Shown here: piece by piece, positions 41,373 through 50,271 of the stretch
Layout: every line of letters starts with the position of its first letter
Numbering within the stretch: the first letter of the stretch is position 1
Origin: an uncultured Clostridia bacterium
Lineage (GTDB): Bacteria > Bacillota > Clostridia > Christensenellales > Aristaeellaceae
Direction: 5' to 3'
Length of the DNA stretch: 64,000 nucleotides
NCBI GenBank assembly: GCA_934631025.1
Contig: CAKTXR010000002.1
Location: 1 to 64,000 of the forward strand
The notes under the pieces: generated by a model
Databases searched by the model: none
What the model saw: the letters and a program-made list of their open reading frames with translations, nothing else
Told to the model about the DNA's origin: nothing
Position numbers and translations under genes: made by a program

Positions 41373-42257
41373 CTATTCCCAGCGCCGCCGCACGGGCAGA
41401 CAGATTTCGTAATAGCGCTCGACCCTGCGCCGGTCGCGATCCGTCCACAGATGCAGCCGCTCGAGAATGTCCTCGCCGCGCCGCTCGTAGCCGGAGGACG
41501 GCAGCCAGCAGTCGAGGATCTGATGAAGCAGCGCCGGCAGCGCTTCCCACGCCCGCGCGCCGCGCTCCGTCGCAAAGACGGCGAACAGTCCGGCGGGGAT
41601 GGTCTGCCGCTCGATTGGTTCGCCGATGTCCGGCCTGAGCCGATCTTCCTCGCGGGCGATCAGATAGCGGCCGCCGCGCCACAGTCCGTACCACACGCCG
41701 TCCATGGCCGCGCTGCCCTTTTCGTTCCATGTGCCGCAGATTCGCTCCGGCACATTTTCGCAGTCGTCGGCCCACAGCGCGTGCCGCAGCGTCTCGCGCG
41801 TGGGATAGAGCGTCTCATCGAACGGCGCGGACAGGCCGCAGATCGTCGTTTCGGGCAGGTTTACCAGCGTCATCGTCATGCTTTTTCCTCCTTTGACGGT
41901 CAGCGCAAACGAGACGGGCGGGCAGACGATCGCCGCCGCGCCGCCTTTGCGCCAGCGATCGGGCGCAAGGCCGTGCCAGCGCCTGAACGCGCGGGAAAAC
42001 GCGTCGGCGCTGCTCCAGCCGTACTTTATGGCCGTGTCAATGACGCTTTCGCCCGCGCGCAGATCGTCTGCGGCGCGCGTCAGACGGCGGCGGCGCACAT
42101 ATTCCGCGGGAGTCATGCCGGTCATGTAGCAGAAGAGCCGCTTAAAGCCCGCTGTGTCCAGACAGGCCGTTTTCGCGGCGGCGTTCCAGTCGACGCTTTC
42201 CTCCAGCGTTTCCTCGATGCGCGCCATCGCGCCGTTGAGCCGCTCAATCATGTCCAT
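41373..42257 (-). CDS. AraC-family regulator with GyrI-like effector domain
   Basis: This 294-residue protein has an N-terminal AraC double helix-turn-helix (AAKTACLDTAGFKRLFCYMT and DTAIKYGWSSADAFSRAF with PAEYVRRRRL) and a C-terminal GyrI-like/SOUL small-molecule-binding domain from about 125. This order (DNA-binding first) is typical of the Rob/SoxS-GyrI subgroup, which responds to xenobiotics. No efflux or resistance gene lies directly beside it. Confidence 0.88.
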   Translation of the reverse strand: MDMIERLNGAMARIEETLEESVDWNAAAKTACLDTAGFKRLFCYMTGMTPAEYVRRRRLTRAADDLRAGESVIDTAIKYGWSSADAFSRAFRRWHGLAPDRWRKGGAAAIVCPPVSFALTVKGGKSMTMTLVNLPETTICGLSAPFDETLYPTRETLRHALWADDCENVPERICGTWNEKGSAAMDGVWYGLWRGGRYLIAREEDRLRPDIGEPIERQTIPAGLFAVFATERGARAWEALPALLHQILDCWLPSSGYERRGEDILERLHLWTDRDRRRVERYYEICLPVRRRWE

Positions 42258-42319
42258 AAGCGCACCTCCTGATCATATTTTAGCATACGGCGCGCCGCGA
42301 AGCACGACTTTCTGAATGC

Positions 42320-42356
42320 AAAAAAGACCGCCCCGCATGCAATCGGCGAAACGGCC
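42320..42356 (-). terminator. Intrinsic terminator of the DUF378 gene
   Basis: On the minus strand GGCCGTTTCGC pairs with GCGGGGCGGTC through several G-U pairs and runs into TTTTTT. Confidence 0.6.
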
Positions 42357-42383
42357 CCTTCTTTCATCTGTATGTCTGAAGGA

Positions 42384-42590
42384 TTAGTCCTCCCTGACCG
42401 GCTCGCGCTCGCGGAAGAGCAGCGAGATCGACCACAGGCCGGCGACGCCCACGACGGCGTAGATGATCCGGCTCAGCACGGCCGTCTGACCGCCGCAGAT
42501 CCACGCCACGGCGTCGAATTGGAACAGGCCCACCAGCAGCCAGTTCAGCGCGCCGATGATGACCAATATCAGCGAAATCCTGTCCAGCAT
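42384..42590 (-). CDS. DUF378 family small membrane protein
   Basis: This 68-residue protein has two membrane helices and the DUF378 signature (LILVIIGALNWLLVGLFQFD, then SRIIYAVVGVAGLW). Function is unknown; it is widely found in Firmicutes. It is divergent from the coiled-coil protein gene. Confidence 0.9.
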   Translation of the reverse strand: MLDRISLILVIIGALNWLLVGLFQFDAVAWICGGQTAVLSRIIYAVVGVAGLWSISLLFREREPVRED

Positions 42591-42696
42591 GGTTCACACA
42601 TCCTTTCGCTTAATCGCCGCCGAACGCTGCCGGCGGATAACGTCAGTATGCCCCGCCGCGGCCGAAATTATGGGGCGAATAAAAAATTTTGAAATT

Positions 42697-42718
42697 CTTA
42701 AAAACATATGTTTTTAAG
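42697..42718. promoter_or_regulatory. 22-bp perfect palindrome over the -35 region
   Basis: CTTAAAAACAT (42697-42707) and ATGTTTTTAAG (42708-42718) are exact inverted arms with no spacer. The -10 box TATACT lies at 42734-42739, so the palindrome covers the place where a -35 would be (42711-42716). It lies between two divergent genes. Confidence 0.7.
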
Positions 42719-42733
42719 GGAACAGGAATATGG

Positions 42734-42739
42734 TATACT
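42734..42739 (+). promoter_or_regulatory. -10 box of the coiled-coil protein gene
   Basis: TATACT at 42734-42739. A T-rich -35 (TTTTTA) at 17 bp spacing lies within the 22-bp palindrome, so the promoter probably depends on or is blocked by the protein that binds there. Confidence 0.55.
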
Positions 42740-42794
42740 GAAGTCGAATACTATACGGACAATGACGCTCGTATCGATAAAGGAGGATGGAACC

Positions 42795-44747
42795 ATGAAA
42801 AGGGCATTGACGATACTGCTGGCGGTCGCGCTGGCCGCGGCGGTCGGCGCGGCGGCCGTGTTCGGCGCGGAGCTGGGAACGGCGCGGAGCAATCTTGCGC
42901 GCGTGACGGCGGAGCGCGATCAGCTCGATAAGGAACTGATCGACAAGGACGCGCTCAATCAGTCGAACGGCGAGGCGCTCAGCGCGCTGCAAACCAGCGC
43001 CGATTCGCTCTCCGCAGAGCTGACGGAAACGAAGAACGCGCTGGCCGAAGCGCAGACGACCGTCGAATCGTTGAACGATCAGCTCAAGACGCGCGACGAG
43101 GAAGCCGCGGCGCTCGGCGACCGGCTGACGAAAGCGCAGAGCGAGCTGGAGCAGACGAAGAAGGATCTCGAGGACGCGAAGGCCGACGTGCAGGACGCGC
43201 TCTCGGTGAATGAGACGATCCGCGATCTGCAGGCGCGCCTTCAGGCCGCCGAGGACGAGACGGCGCAGCTGCGCGCGGGCGATCAGGCGCGTCTGGACGC
43301 CATCGCCGATTTGCAGAGCCGTCTGGACGAGACCGACAGCGCGCTGCAAACCAGTACGAAGAACTATAACGACGCGCTCGCCAAGCTGACCGACGCGGAG
43401 AACGAGCTGGCGGGCAAGAAGGCGCTGCTGGCCGAAAAGGAAGCCGAGCTGGCGCAGAGTAGCGGCAGCTCTCAGGCGCTTTCCGATCAGGTGACGCAGC
43501 TGCAAGCCGATTTGCAGGCCGCGCAGGAGGAACTGAGCGGCGCGAAGGCGCTGCTGAACGAAGCGGAAACTGCGCGCGATGAAAATGCGAGCGAAGCCGA
43601 CGATCTGAAGAGCCAGCTGGATGAGCTGACCGCCCGTCAGCAGGAAGAGCAGGCCGCGCTCGAGCAGATTATCAGCGAACGCGACGCGCTCTCCGAGCAG
43701 GTGAACGCGCTTAAGGATGCGGAAAACACCGTCTCGACGCTGCAAAGCAATCTGGCGGCCGTCACCGCCCAGCGCGATGAATTGCAGACCACCTGCAACG
43801 ACCTGACCGCCAAGGTGGCCGCGCTGGCCGATTCCGAAAAGACGATCGCCGACCTGCAAGCCCAGCTTACGGACGCGACGACCAAGCGCGACGAGCTGCA
43901 AGCGCAGTGCGACGATCTGACGGCTAAAGTAGAAGCGCTGGCCGACTCTGAAAAGACGATCGCCGACCTGCAAACGCAGCTGACGGACGTAACGGCGAAG
44001 CGCGACGAGCTGCAAGCGCAGTGCGACGATCTGACGGCTAAAGTAGAAGCGCTGGCCGACTCCGAAAAGACGATCGCCGACCTGCAAGCCGAGCTGACGG
44101 AGGTAACGGCGAAGCGCGACGAGCTGCAAGCGCAGTGCGACGACCTCACCGCGCAGGTGGAAGCGCTCAAGGACGCAGGCGATAAGCTGGAGAGCGTCAA
44201 GGGCGAATTGGCCGACGCGAAGGACGCGCTCAAGGCCATGACCGCCGAGCGCGATCAGCTGCAAAGCCGCGTCGATCAGCTGACCGCGGCGCTGGATCAG
44301 GCCACGCAGCCGCCGGAGGGCGACGAGCCGCAGCCGACCCAGACCGTCAGCCAGGAGCTGTCGCTCAACCTGACGCTGCCCGAGGGCGCGACGGCCATGG
44401 CCTTCAACGGCGGACTGATGATCACGCGCGACGACGGCGCGGCGCAGGCTCGGCTGAACCTGTGGGCCGACGAAAGCGGCGCGCCCTATACGCCCGATAC
44501 GATGGACATCGCGCAGCTGCTGGAGAACGTCATGCAGAGTATGTTCCCGAACGGCGACCGTCCCGAGGCGACCGCGACCGAAACGCCCGAGGGCTGGCGC
44601 TTCCAGACGGTAAGCGAGGACGGACAGACGACCGACGTGTGGCTGTTCAAAGGCCCGAGCCGCCTGTACTGCCTGGAGACTGTGGGCGACGCGGACGCGG
44701 TTAGCGCCCTGGCCGACGCGATCGCTGCGGGGCTTCAGCTCTGGTAA
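42795..44747 (+). CDS. Secreted or anchored coiled-coil protein with 38-residue repeats
   Basis: This 650-residue protein has an N-terminal signal or anchor helix (LTILLAVALAAAVGAAAVFG), a very long coiled coil (about 25-520) and a C-terminal globular domain (about 545-650). Residues 305-456 are four 38-residue repeats of the form ALADSEKTIADLQ...KRDELQAQCDDLTAKVE, each with one Cys from the second part on. I do not recognise the globular domain. The start at 42795 has AAAGGAGG upstream. The protein probably spans the cell wall; regular Cys spacing could allow interchain disulfides. Confidence 0.8.
   Translation: MKRALTILLAVALAAAVGAAAVFGAELGTARSNLARVTAERDQLDKELIDKDALNQSNGEALSALQTSADSLSAELTETKNALAEAQTTVESLNDQLKTRDEEAAALGDRLTKAQSELEQTKKDLEDAKADVQDALSVNETIRDLQARLQAAEDETAQLRAGDQARLDAIADLQSRLDETDSALQTSTKNYNDALAKLTDAENELAGKKALLAEKEAELAQSSGSSQALSDQVTQLQADLQAAQEELSGAKALLNEAETARDENASEADDLKSQLDELTARQQEEQAALEQIISERDALSEQVNALKDAENTVSTLQSNLAAVTAQRDELQTTCNDLTAKVAALADSEKTIADLQAQLTDATTKRDELQAQCDDLTAKVEALADSEKTIADLQTQLTDVTAKRDELQAQCDDLTAKVEALADSEKTIADLQAELTEVTAKRDELQAQCDDLTAQVEALKDAGDKLESVKGELADAKDALKAMTAERDQLQSRVDQLTAALDQATQPPEGDEPQPTQTVSQELSLNLTLPEGATAMAFNGGLMITRDDGAAQARLNLWADESGAPYTPDTMDIAQLLENVMQSMFPNGDRPEATATETPEGWRFQTVSEDGQTTDVWLFKGPSRLYCLETVGDADAVSALADAIAAGLQLW
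43707..44162 (+). repeat. Tandem 114-bp repeat, four units
   Basis: Units start at 43707, 43821, 43935 and 44049, exactly 114 bp apart, with a partial fifth from 44163. The third and fourth are nearly identical; the first is the most diverged. The unit is in frame (38 residues). Confidence 0.9.
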
Positions 44748-44844
44748 GGGGTTGACTGGAAACGGTTTCCCGCCGCGGGTGCGGCTTTAGAGCACGGATG
44801 CGTCCGAGGGGGCGCTCCACGAATAACGAAAGGAGATTTACACC

Positions 44845-45105
44845 ATGTTCTCGATGATTCTTCTGATTGTCCTGCTGGTCATCTACGCGGCGGCCGCCGT
44901 CAGCAGTATGCGCCATTCCGACAACCTCCTGATCGGCGCTGTTTCGGATTTCGCGCTCGCCGCGCTGTGGGCGGGGTTCACCGTGACCTACATCCTTGAG
45001 GGTGTGGCTTCCAGCACCTGGTTCCTCTGGGTACACACGATTCTGGGCGCGCTGCTCGTCGTGCTGTGCCTGATTTCCGGCATTCGCAAGCTCAGGAGAA
45101 GATAA
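44845..45105 (+). CDS. Small membrane protein of unknown function
   Basis: This 86-residue protein has about three hydrophobic segments (2-20, 29-50, 60-78) and a basic C-terminus (SGIRKLRRR). No family is recognised. AAAGGAG lies before the start. It follows the coiled-coil gene by 97 bp and is closed by a terminator. Confidence 0.7.
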   Translation: MFSMILLIVLLVIYAAAAVSSMRHSDNLLIGAVSDFALAALWAGFTVTYILEGVASSTWFLWVHTILGALLVVLCLISGIRKLRRR

Positions 45106-45117
45106 TATAGCGCGCGG

Positions 45118-45152
45118 TGCTCCGCCGGCTTCGGCTGGCGGGGCGCTTTTTC
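45118..45152 (+). terminator. Intrinsic terminator after the small membrane protein gene
   Basis: GCTCCGCCGGC pairs with GCTGGCGGGGC around TTCG, then GCTTTTT. Confidence 0.75.
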
Positions 45153-45155
45153 ATA

Positions 45156-45185
45156 TTGACAAGGGTGTTTTATGTCGTGTAAACT
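45156..45185 (+). promoter_or_regulatory. Promoter of the TetM-like gene
   Basis: TTGACA at 45156-45161 and TAAACT at 45180-45185, 18-bp spacer. Confidence 0.6.
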
Positions 45186-45262
45186 GTCTGTGAGGGGCGC
45201 GGCGGAGCGCCCGCATGAATGAATAAGCAGTCCGCGGCATTGCGGGCGAAAAGGAACAGCCT

Positions 45263-47218
45263 ATGAAAAAGACCATCGGGATTCTGGCGCACGTCGACGC
45301 GGGCAAAACCACGTTTTCCGAGCAGATCCTCTATCATGCCCACGCACTGCGCGCCTGCGGCCGCGTGGATCACAAGGACGCGTTTATGGACAGCCATCCC
45401 ATCGAACGCGAGCGGGGCATTACGATATTTTCCGATCAGGCGTGCTTCGATTATGACGGCGACACATGGTATCTGGTGGATACGCCGGGCCACGCCGACT
45501 TTTCCTCCGAGATGGAGCGCGCGCTGTCGGTGATGGACTATGCTGTGGTGGTGGTGAGCGCCGTCGAGGGGGTGCAGAGCCATACGGAGACGGTCTGGCG
45601 GCTGCTGGAGAGCTATCATGTGCCGGCGTTTGTGTTCCTCAACAAGATCGATCGCGCCGGCGCGGATGCGGACGCGGTCATCGCGCGCATCCGCGAGCGG
45701 CTGAGCGGCGACGCGCTCGATCTGCGCGGCGTGTTTTCATCAGACGGCACGCTGAGCGGCGAGGCCGTCGAGGCGGTGGCCGGCGGCGACGAAGCGCTGC
45801 TCGAGCGCTATTTTACGGACGGCTATGATCGGGACGCGTTCCTTGAGTCGCTCAGGCGGCAGGTGAAGGAGCGCCGCGCGTTCCCGCTGATGGCCGGCTC
45901 GGCGCTTCGGGGCGAGGGGATCGAGGACTTTCTGAATATGCTCTCGCTGCTTACGCCGACCGACTATGAGCGGCATGAAAGCGAGCCGCTTCAGGCGCGC
46001 GCGGCCAAGGTGCGCTATGACGCGCAGGGCAATCGCATGGTGTTTTTGAAGCTCACGGCCGGTACGCTTCAGGCGCGCGGCGAGATCGACACGCCGGAGG
46101 GCCGCATGAAGGTCAGCGAGCTGCGCATATACAGCGGCGCGAAGTTCCGGCAGGCGAGCGAGGCCCGCGCGGGCGATCTGGTCGCGGCGGCGGGTCTGGC
46201 GGGCGTGACGCCGGGCGACCGGCTGGGCGCGCGCTGCGAGAAGAGCCGTTTTGTGCTCGCGCCGCTTTTGACCGCGCGCGTTCAGTATCCGCGCGAGGTT
46301 CAGAAAACGCGGATGCTCGAGATCATGCGCCGTCTGGAGGACGAGGAGCCGATGCTGGGCGTTCAGTGGAATGCGGAGACCGGCAGCATCGAATTGCAGG
46401 TCATGGGCGCGATTCAATTGGAGATTCTGCGCGAGCTGATCAAGACGCGATACGGCATAGACGTCAGCTTCGGCGCGTGCTGCGTGGCGTATAAGGAGAC
46501 GATCGCCTCTCCCGCCTGCGGCATCGGGCATTTCGAGCCGCTCAGGCATTACGCCGAGGTACACGTCCGGCTCGAGCCGGGCGCGCGGGGCAGCGGGATC
46601 ACGTTTGAGTCGACCTGCCATGTGGACGATCTGGCGCTCAACTGGCAGCGGCTCATCCGGACGCACGTCTTTGAATACGCGCACAGCGGCGTGCTGATCG
46701 GCGCGCCGCTGACCGATGTGAAGGTCGTGCTGCTGGCCGGACGCGCGCATTTGAAGCACACCGAGGGCGGCGATTTCCGCGAGGCCACCTACCGCGCCAT
46801 CCGCAACGCGCTGATGTACGCCGACAGCGTGCTGCTCGAGCCGATCTGCCGCTTCGAGCTGCGCGCGCCCGCCGAGAACATCGGCACGATCCTCGGCGAT
46901 CTCACCGCCATGCACGCCGAATACGATTCGCCCGCGTTCGAGCATGACGACGTCGTCGTCAAGGGTCACGTCGCGTTCTCGCGCCTGAGCGGCTATCCCG
47001 AAAAGCTGACCGCGCTGACCCATGGCCGCGGCTGGTGCGCCTGGCAGAGCGACCATTACGCGCCCTGCGAGAACGCCGCCGCGATCATCGAGGAGCGGCA
47101 GTACAACCCGCAGTGGGAAACGCCCGATTCGATCTTCTGCGCCAGGGGGGCGGGCTTCAACGTCGCGTGGGACAAGGTGAAGGACTTCGCGCACGTTCAC
47201 AGCGAAGCGAATCCGTAA
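45263..47218 (+). CDS. TetM/EF-G-like translational GTPase
   Basis: This 651-residue protein has the layout of ribosomal protection proteins. The GTPase domain shows GILAHVDAGKTT, RGITI, DTPGHADF and NKIDRAG; then EF-G-like domains II to V follow to the end. The switch region reads DHKDAFMDSHPIERERGITI, which differs from classic Tet(M) and is typical of a chromosomal TetM-like branch found in Clostridia. It may protect ribosomes from an inhibitor or help translation; resistance to tetracycline cannot be claimed. No leader peptide or mobile element accompanies it. Confidence 0.8.
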   Translation: MKKTIGILAHVDAGKTTFSEQILYHAHALRACGRVDHKDAFMDSHPIERERGITIFSDQACFDYDGDTWYLVDTPGHADFSSEMERALSVMDYAVVVVSAVEGVQSHTETVWRLLESYHVPAFVFLNKIDRAGADADAVIARIRERLSGDALDLRGVFSSDGTLSGEAVEAVAGGDEALLERYFTDGYDRDAFLESLRRQVKERRAFPLMAGSALRGEGIEDFLNMLSLLTPTDYERHESEPLQARAAKVRYDAQGNRMVFLKLTAGTLQARGEIDTPEGRMKVSELRIYSGAKFRQASEARAGDLVAAAGLAGVTPGDRLGARCEKSRFVLAPLLTARVQYPREVQKTRMLEIMRRLEDEEPMLGVQWNAETGSIELQVMGAIQLEILRELIKTRYGIDVSFGACCVAYKETIASPACGIGHFEPLRHYAEVHVRLEPGARGSGITFESTCHVDDLALNWQRLIRTHVFEYAHSGVLIGAPLTDVKVVLLAGRAHLKHTEGGDFREATYRAIRNALMYADSVLLEPICRFELRAPAENIGTILGDLTAMHAEYDSPAFEHDDVVVKGHVAFSRLSGYPEKLTALTHGRGWCAWQSDHYAPCENAAAIIEERQYNPQWETPDSIFCARGAGFNVAWDKVKDFAHVHSEANP

Positions 47219-47228
47219 AAAGCATATT

Positions 47229-47296
47229 TGAAGGCGGCCGCGCGCGCTTTTTCTCGAAAGACAGACGGGAAAGAGCCGCGCAGGCCGCCTTTTTTT
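47229..47296 (+). terminator. Intrinsic terminator of the TetM-like gene
   Basis: AAGGCGGCC (47231-47239) pairs with GGCCGCCTT (47283-47291) and is followed by T7. The loop is long and GC-rich. Confidence 0.75.
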
Positions 47297-47668
47297 CTGA
47301 AAGAATGGAGAGAAATTCGACGTTTACATTAATGAATCATGAGAAATTCAAAAATATGGGAACGATTCGGGGGGATACGGTCGAAGGAAGTAAAATGGTT
47401 CTCCCCATGCGCTTTTTGCGGCGCGCGGTTTCCAATGGGCTGCGGAAGGGGGGCGTTCATTCGGCGGGAGAGACGGCGCAGCCGGAGAGATCGCCGCGCC
47501 CGCCGATCTGACGCTTGAGGAAGCGCGGGAACGCGCCAAAAAGCAGCTGGGCAAGGGCGTTCTGCCCGATCTTGTGCCGACGGTCAGTCCCGCTGAATAA
47601 TCTGTTCTTTGGAGTATAGGAAAAGCCCGCCGTCCTCTGCGGATGGCGGGCGATGCGTGTTTTGGCGG
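47297..47668. other. Intergenic region with a possible gene remnant
   Basis: No intact gene with a start and ribosome site is seen. A plus-strand frame open from about 47392 to a TAA at 47598-47600 ends in a protein-like stretch (TLEEARERAKKQLGKGVLPD and then a short tail), which looks like the C-terminal end of a lost gene. It has no start codon. Confidence 0.4.
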
Positions 47669-48154
47669 TTATTCGGTCACGGTGACCTTCTTCATGCGCT
47701 GATCGTTGACGGGCCGATCGCCGCGGGAGGTGCGGGTGGAAGCGATCTTGTCGACCTCCTCGATGCCCTCGATGACGCGGCCGAACGCGGCGTACTGGCC
47801 GTCCAGATGGGGCGCGTCGGCGTGCATGATAAAGAACTGGCTGCCGGCGGAATCGGGCATCATGGAGCGCGCCATGGAGATCACGCCGCGCTCATGCCTG
47901 ATGTTGTTGACCACGCCGTTGGCCTTGAATTCGCCCTTGATGGTGTAGCCGGGGCCGCCCATGCCGGTGCCCTTGGGGTCGCCGCCCTGGATCATGAAGC
48001 CGGAAATGACGCGGTGGAAGATCAGTCCGTCGTAAAAGCCCTTCCTGACCAGCGAGACGAAATTGTCCACGGTGATGGGCGCGACGTCGGGATACAGCTC
48101 GAGGCGGATGACGCCGCCGTCCTCCATTTCGATTGTGACGATGGGATTGGCCAT
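47669..48154 (-). CDS. Peptidyl-prolyl cis-trans isomerase, cyclophilin type (cytosolic)
   Basis: This 161-residue cyclophilin has the family core GLIFHRVISGFMIQGGDPKG and active-site Arg and Phe residues (FHRV, GSQFFIMHAD). It has no signal, so it works in the cytosol. A second, membrane-anchored cyclophilin gene lies 26 bp upstream; the two proteins are close relatives, indicating duplication. Confidence 0.93.
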   Translation of the reverse strand: MANPIVTIEMEDGGVIRLELYPDVAPITVDNFVSLVRKGFYDGLIFHRVISGFMIQGGDPKGTGMGGPGYTIKGEFKANGVVNNIRHERGVISMARSMMPDSAGSQFFIMHADAPHLDGQYAAFGRVIEGIEEVDKIASTRTSRGDRPVNDQRMKKVTVTE

Positions 48155-48180
48155 GATGTTTGTCCTCCTGATATGATTAA

Positions 48181-48813
48181 TTAGCCTTCAGTGCGTACGG
48201 CCTTGTAGTCGTAGCCGTGGGTGTCGACGGTGACGCTCTTCATCTTCCATTCGGAAAGCGGCTTGTCGTTCGAGTCGGTCAGCGTGGTGGCGATCGCGTC
48301 CACGACGGCAAGGCTTTCCTCGTCGGTCACGCGGCCGAACGCGGCGTACTGGCCGTCCAGCGAGGGCGCGTCGGCGTGCATGATGAAGAACTGGCTGCCC
48401 GCCGAGTTGTAATCCTGCGCGCGGGCCATGGAGATCACGCCGCGGGTGTGGCTCAGGTTGTTGGCAAAGCCGTTGGCGGAAAACTCGCCCTTGATGGTGA
48501 AGCCGGGGCCGCCCATGCCGGTGCCGGTCGGGTCGCCGCCCTGGATCATGAAGCCCGCGATGACGCGGTGGAAGATCGTGCCGTCGTAAAAGCCGTCCTG
48601 CGCCAGCTGCACGAAGTTGGCCACGGTGTTGGGCGCGACGTCGGGATACAGCTCGAGATGAATCTCGTCGCCGTTTTCCATGGTGATGGTGACTGTGGGA
48701 TAGGGCACCTTGGAGTAGTCCGGCTCGCTGAGTCTGGCGTAAATGACGACGCCCGCCGTCGCGAGGGCGAGGACAATCAGTCCGGCGATGAGACCCTTCA
48801 TGGTTTTGCTCAT
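48181..48813 (-). CDS. Peptidyl-prolyl cis-trans isomerase, cyclophilin type (membrane-anchored)
   Basis: This 210-residue cyclophilin begins with a membrane anchor or uncleaved signal (GLIAGLIVLALATAGVVIYA) and continues with the same core (GTIFHRVIAGFMIQGGDPTG, GSQFFIMHAD). It probably folds exported proteins outside the membrane. The start at 48813 has AGGAGG 6 bases upstream; an ATG at 48819 would abut the ribosome site. Confidence 0.92.
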   Translation of the reverse strand: MSKTMKGLIAGLIVLALATAGVVIYARLSEPDYSKVPYPTVTITMENGDEIHLELYPDVAPNTVANFVQLAQDGFYDGTIFHRVIAGFMIQGGDPTGTGMGGPGFTIKGEFSANGFANNLSHTRGVISMARAQDYNSAGSQFFIMHADAPSLDGQYAAFGRVTDEESLAVVDAIATTLTDSNDKPLSEWKMKSVTVDTHGYDYKAVRTEG

Positions 48814-48826
48814 AGTCATCCTCCTG

Positions 48827-50251
48827 TCAGCTCATGATGAGCGTTCTCTTGCGATCGGCCATTTCTTCGGCGCGATCGATATACTGCTCGATGTTGCGCA
48901 CGTTGGGCGCGCGCTCGATGCGCCTTTCGCGCGGGAAGAGCCATTTGGTGATCGCCCCTGCGCCCAGCGCCAGTATGCGTGTGGTTTCCTCCATGTTGTC
49001 GATGTTGTACAGGCAGGCGTAGCCGCTCTTGGCATAGCCGACGTTCTCGAGATTGCCGGCCATGTACTTCTGCCGGTAAAGGTAATAGGGGCGGTATCCC
49101 GCGTCGTTCAGCGTCTCCCGCGCGTAGGTGACCATGCGGGCGGCCGCGTCCGCGTCGGCATGATAGCGGTTTTCCTCATGAAGGCGGCTGGAGCGCTTGA
49201 TGGCCAGCGTGTGTACGGTGACGCTTTCGGGGTTTAATGCGATGGTCTTTTCGAGCGACCGCGCAAAATCGGCTTCCGTCTCGCCGGGCAGCGCGGCGAT
49301 TAAGTCCATGTTGATGTGATGGATCCCCATCTCGCGCGCCAGATTGAATGCGTCTATGGTCTGCTGCGCCGTGTGCGCCCGTCCGATGACGCGCAGCGTT
49401 TCGTCCGAGAACGTCTGCGGATTGACGCTGATGCGCTCGACGCCGCGCTCCTTCAATACGCGCAGCTTGTCTCGGTCGATGGTGTCGGGCCGGCCGGCCT
49501 CGACCGTCCATTCCCGTGCGCCGGGGAAGAGACGCAGCGCTTCGTCCAGCAGCGACGCGAGCTGATCGGCAGAAAGCGCCGTGGGCGTGCCGCCGCCCAT
49601 GTAGGCCGCGCGCAGCTTCAGCCCCCTTTCGGCCATCAGCGCGGCGGAGAGCGCCATTTCGCGCTTCAGCGCCGCCAGATACGGCTCCACCAGCGCGCCG
49701 TTGCCCAATTCGCCCGATGCGAACGAGCAATAGGCGCAGCGCGTCGTGCAGAAGGGGATGCCGATGTAGAGATCGTATTCGTCGTCCGGCGTGTCGATCA
49801 GGCCGCGCTGCATGTCCAGTATGTCGCTGAGCAGCCGCGCCTTTTCGGGCGAGACGTAGAAGCGGCGCTGCATTTCCGCGCGCGCCCGCTCGCCCTCGAT
49901 CCCCTCCCCGCGCAGCTCGTACATGAGCCGCGTGGGGCGTATGCCGGTCAGCGAGCCCCACGGGGGACACGTTCCGGTGATCTGGCGCATGAGCAGGAAG
50001 CAGCCGGTCTTGGCGGCGCGCTTTAAGCAGCGCTTTTCCTCAAGGCCGCCGCGGACGATGGGCGCACGGTGCTCGACGGACGCGCCGTCTGAGGAGAAGC
50101 GCTCAATCCATTCGCCGTTTTCCTCGCTGTGGACGTGCTTAATGAGCGTTTCGCCTTCGTCGGGCCGAATGTCCACGATGCCGTAAAACAGGCGGACGAC
50201 CTCGCACAGCTCGTTGAAAAACTCGGGCAGATTGGTTTCAAGACGAATCAT
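48827..50251 (-). CDS. hemZ: HemZ-type radical SAM coproporphyrinogen dehydrogenase
   Basis: This 474-residue protein has the radical SAM motif IPFCTTRCAYCSF near 167 and the HemN-like core (AYMGGGTPTAL, the SVNPQTF strand, MDLIAALPGE). An N-terminal extension of about 150 residues is characteristic of HemZ, and the usual role is oxygen-independent oxidation of coproporphyrinogen III. No other haem genes are nearby, and HemN-like proteins can have other activities, so the substrate is less sure than the fold. The order relA-dtd-MBL-hemZ is conserved in Clostridia. Confidence 0.88.
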   Translation of the reverse strand: MIRLETNLPEFFNELCEVVRLFYGIVDIRPDEGETLIKHVHSEENGEWIERFSSDGASVEHRAPIVRGGLEEKRCLKRAAKTGCFLLMRQITGTCPPWGSLTGIRPTRLMYELRGEGIEGERARAEMQRRFYVSPEKARLLSDILDMQRGLIDTPDDEYDLYIGIPFCTTRCAYCSFASGELGNGALVEPYLAALKREMALSAALMAERGLKLRAAYMGGGTPTALSADQLASLLDEALRLFPGAREWTVEAGRPDTIDRDKLRVLKERGVERISVNPQTFSDETLRVIGRAHTAQQTIDAFNLAREMGIHHINMDLIAALPGETEADFARSLEKTIALNPESVTVHTLAIKRSSRLHEENRYHADADAAARMVTYARETLNDAGYRPYYLYRQKYMAGNLENVGYAKSGYACLYNIDNMEETTRILALGAGAITKWLFPRERRIERAPNVRNIEQYIDRAEEMADRKRTLIMS

Positions 50252-50271
50252 GGAAACTCCTTCACGGCCGC

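Noticed and set aside
43707..44162. Possible CRISPR array
   Set aside because: Units are contiguous 114-bp in-frame coding repeats without spacers.
45263..47218. Acquired tetracycline resistance gene on a mobile element
   Set aside because: No leader peptide, integrase, relaxase or composition change; the sequence matches a divergent chromosomal branch.
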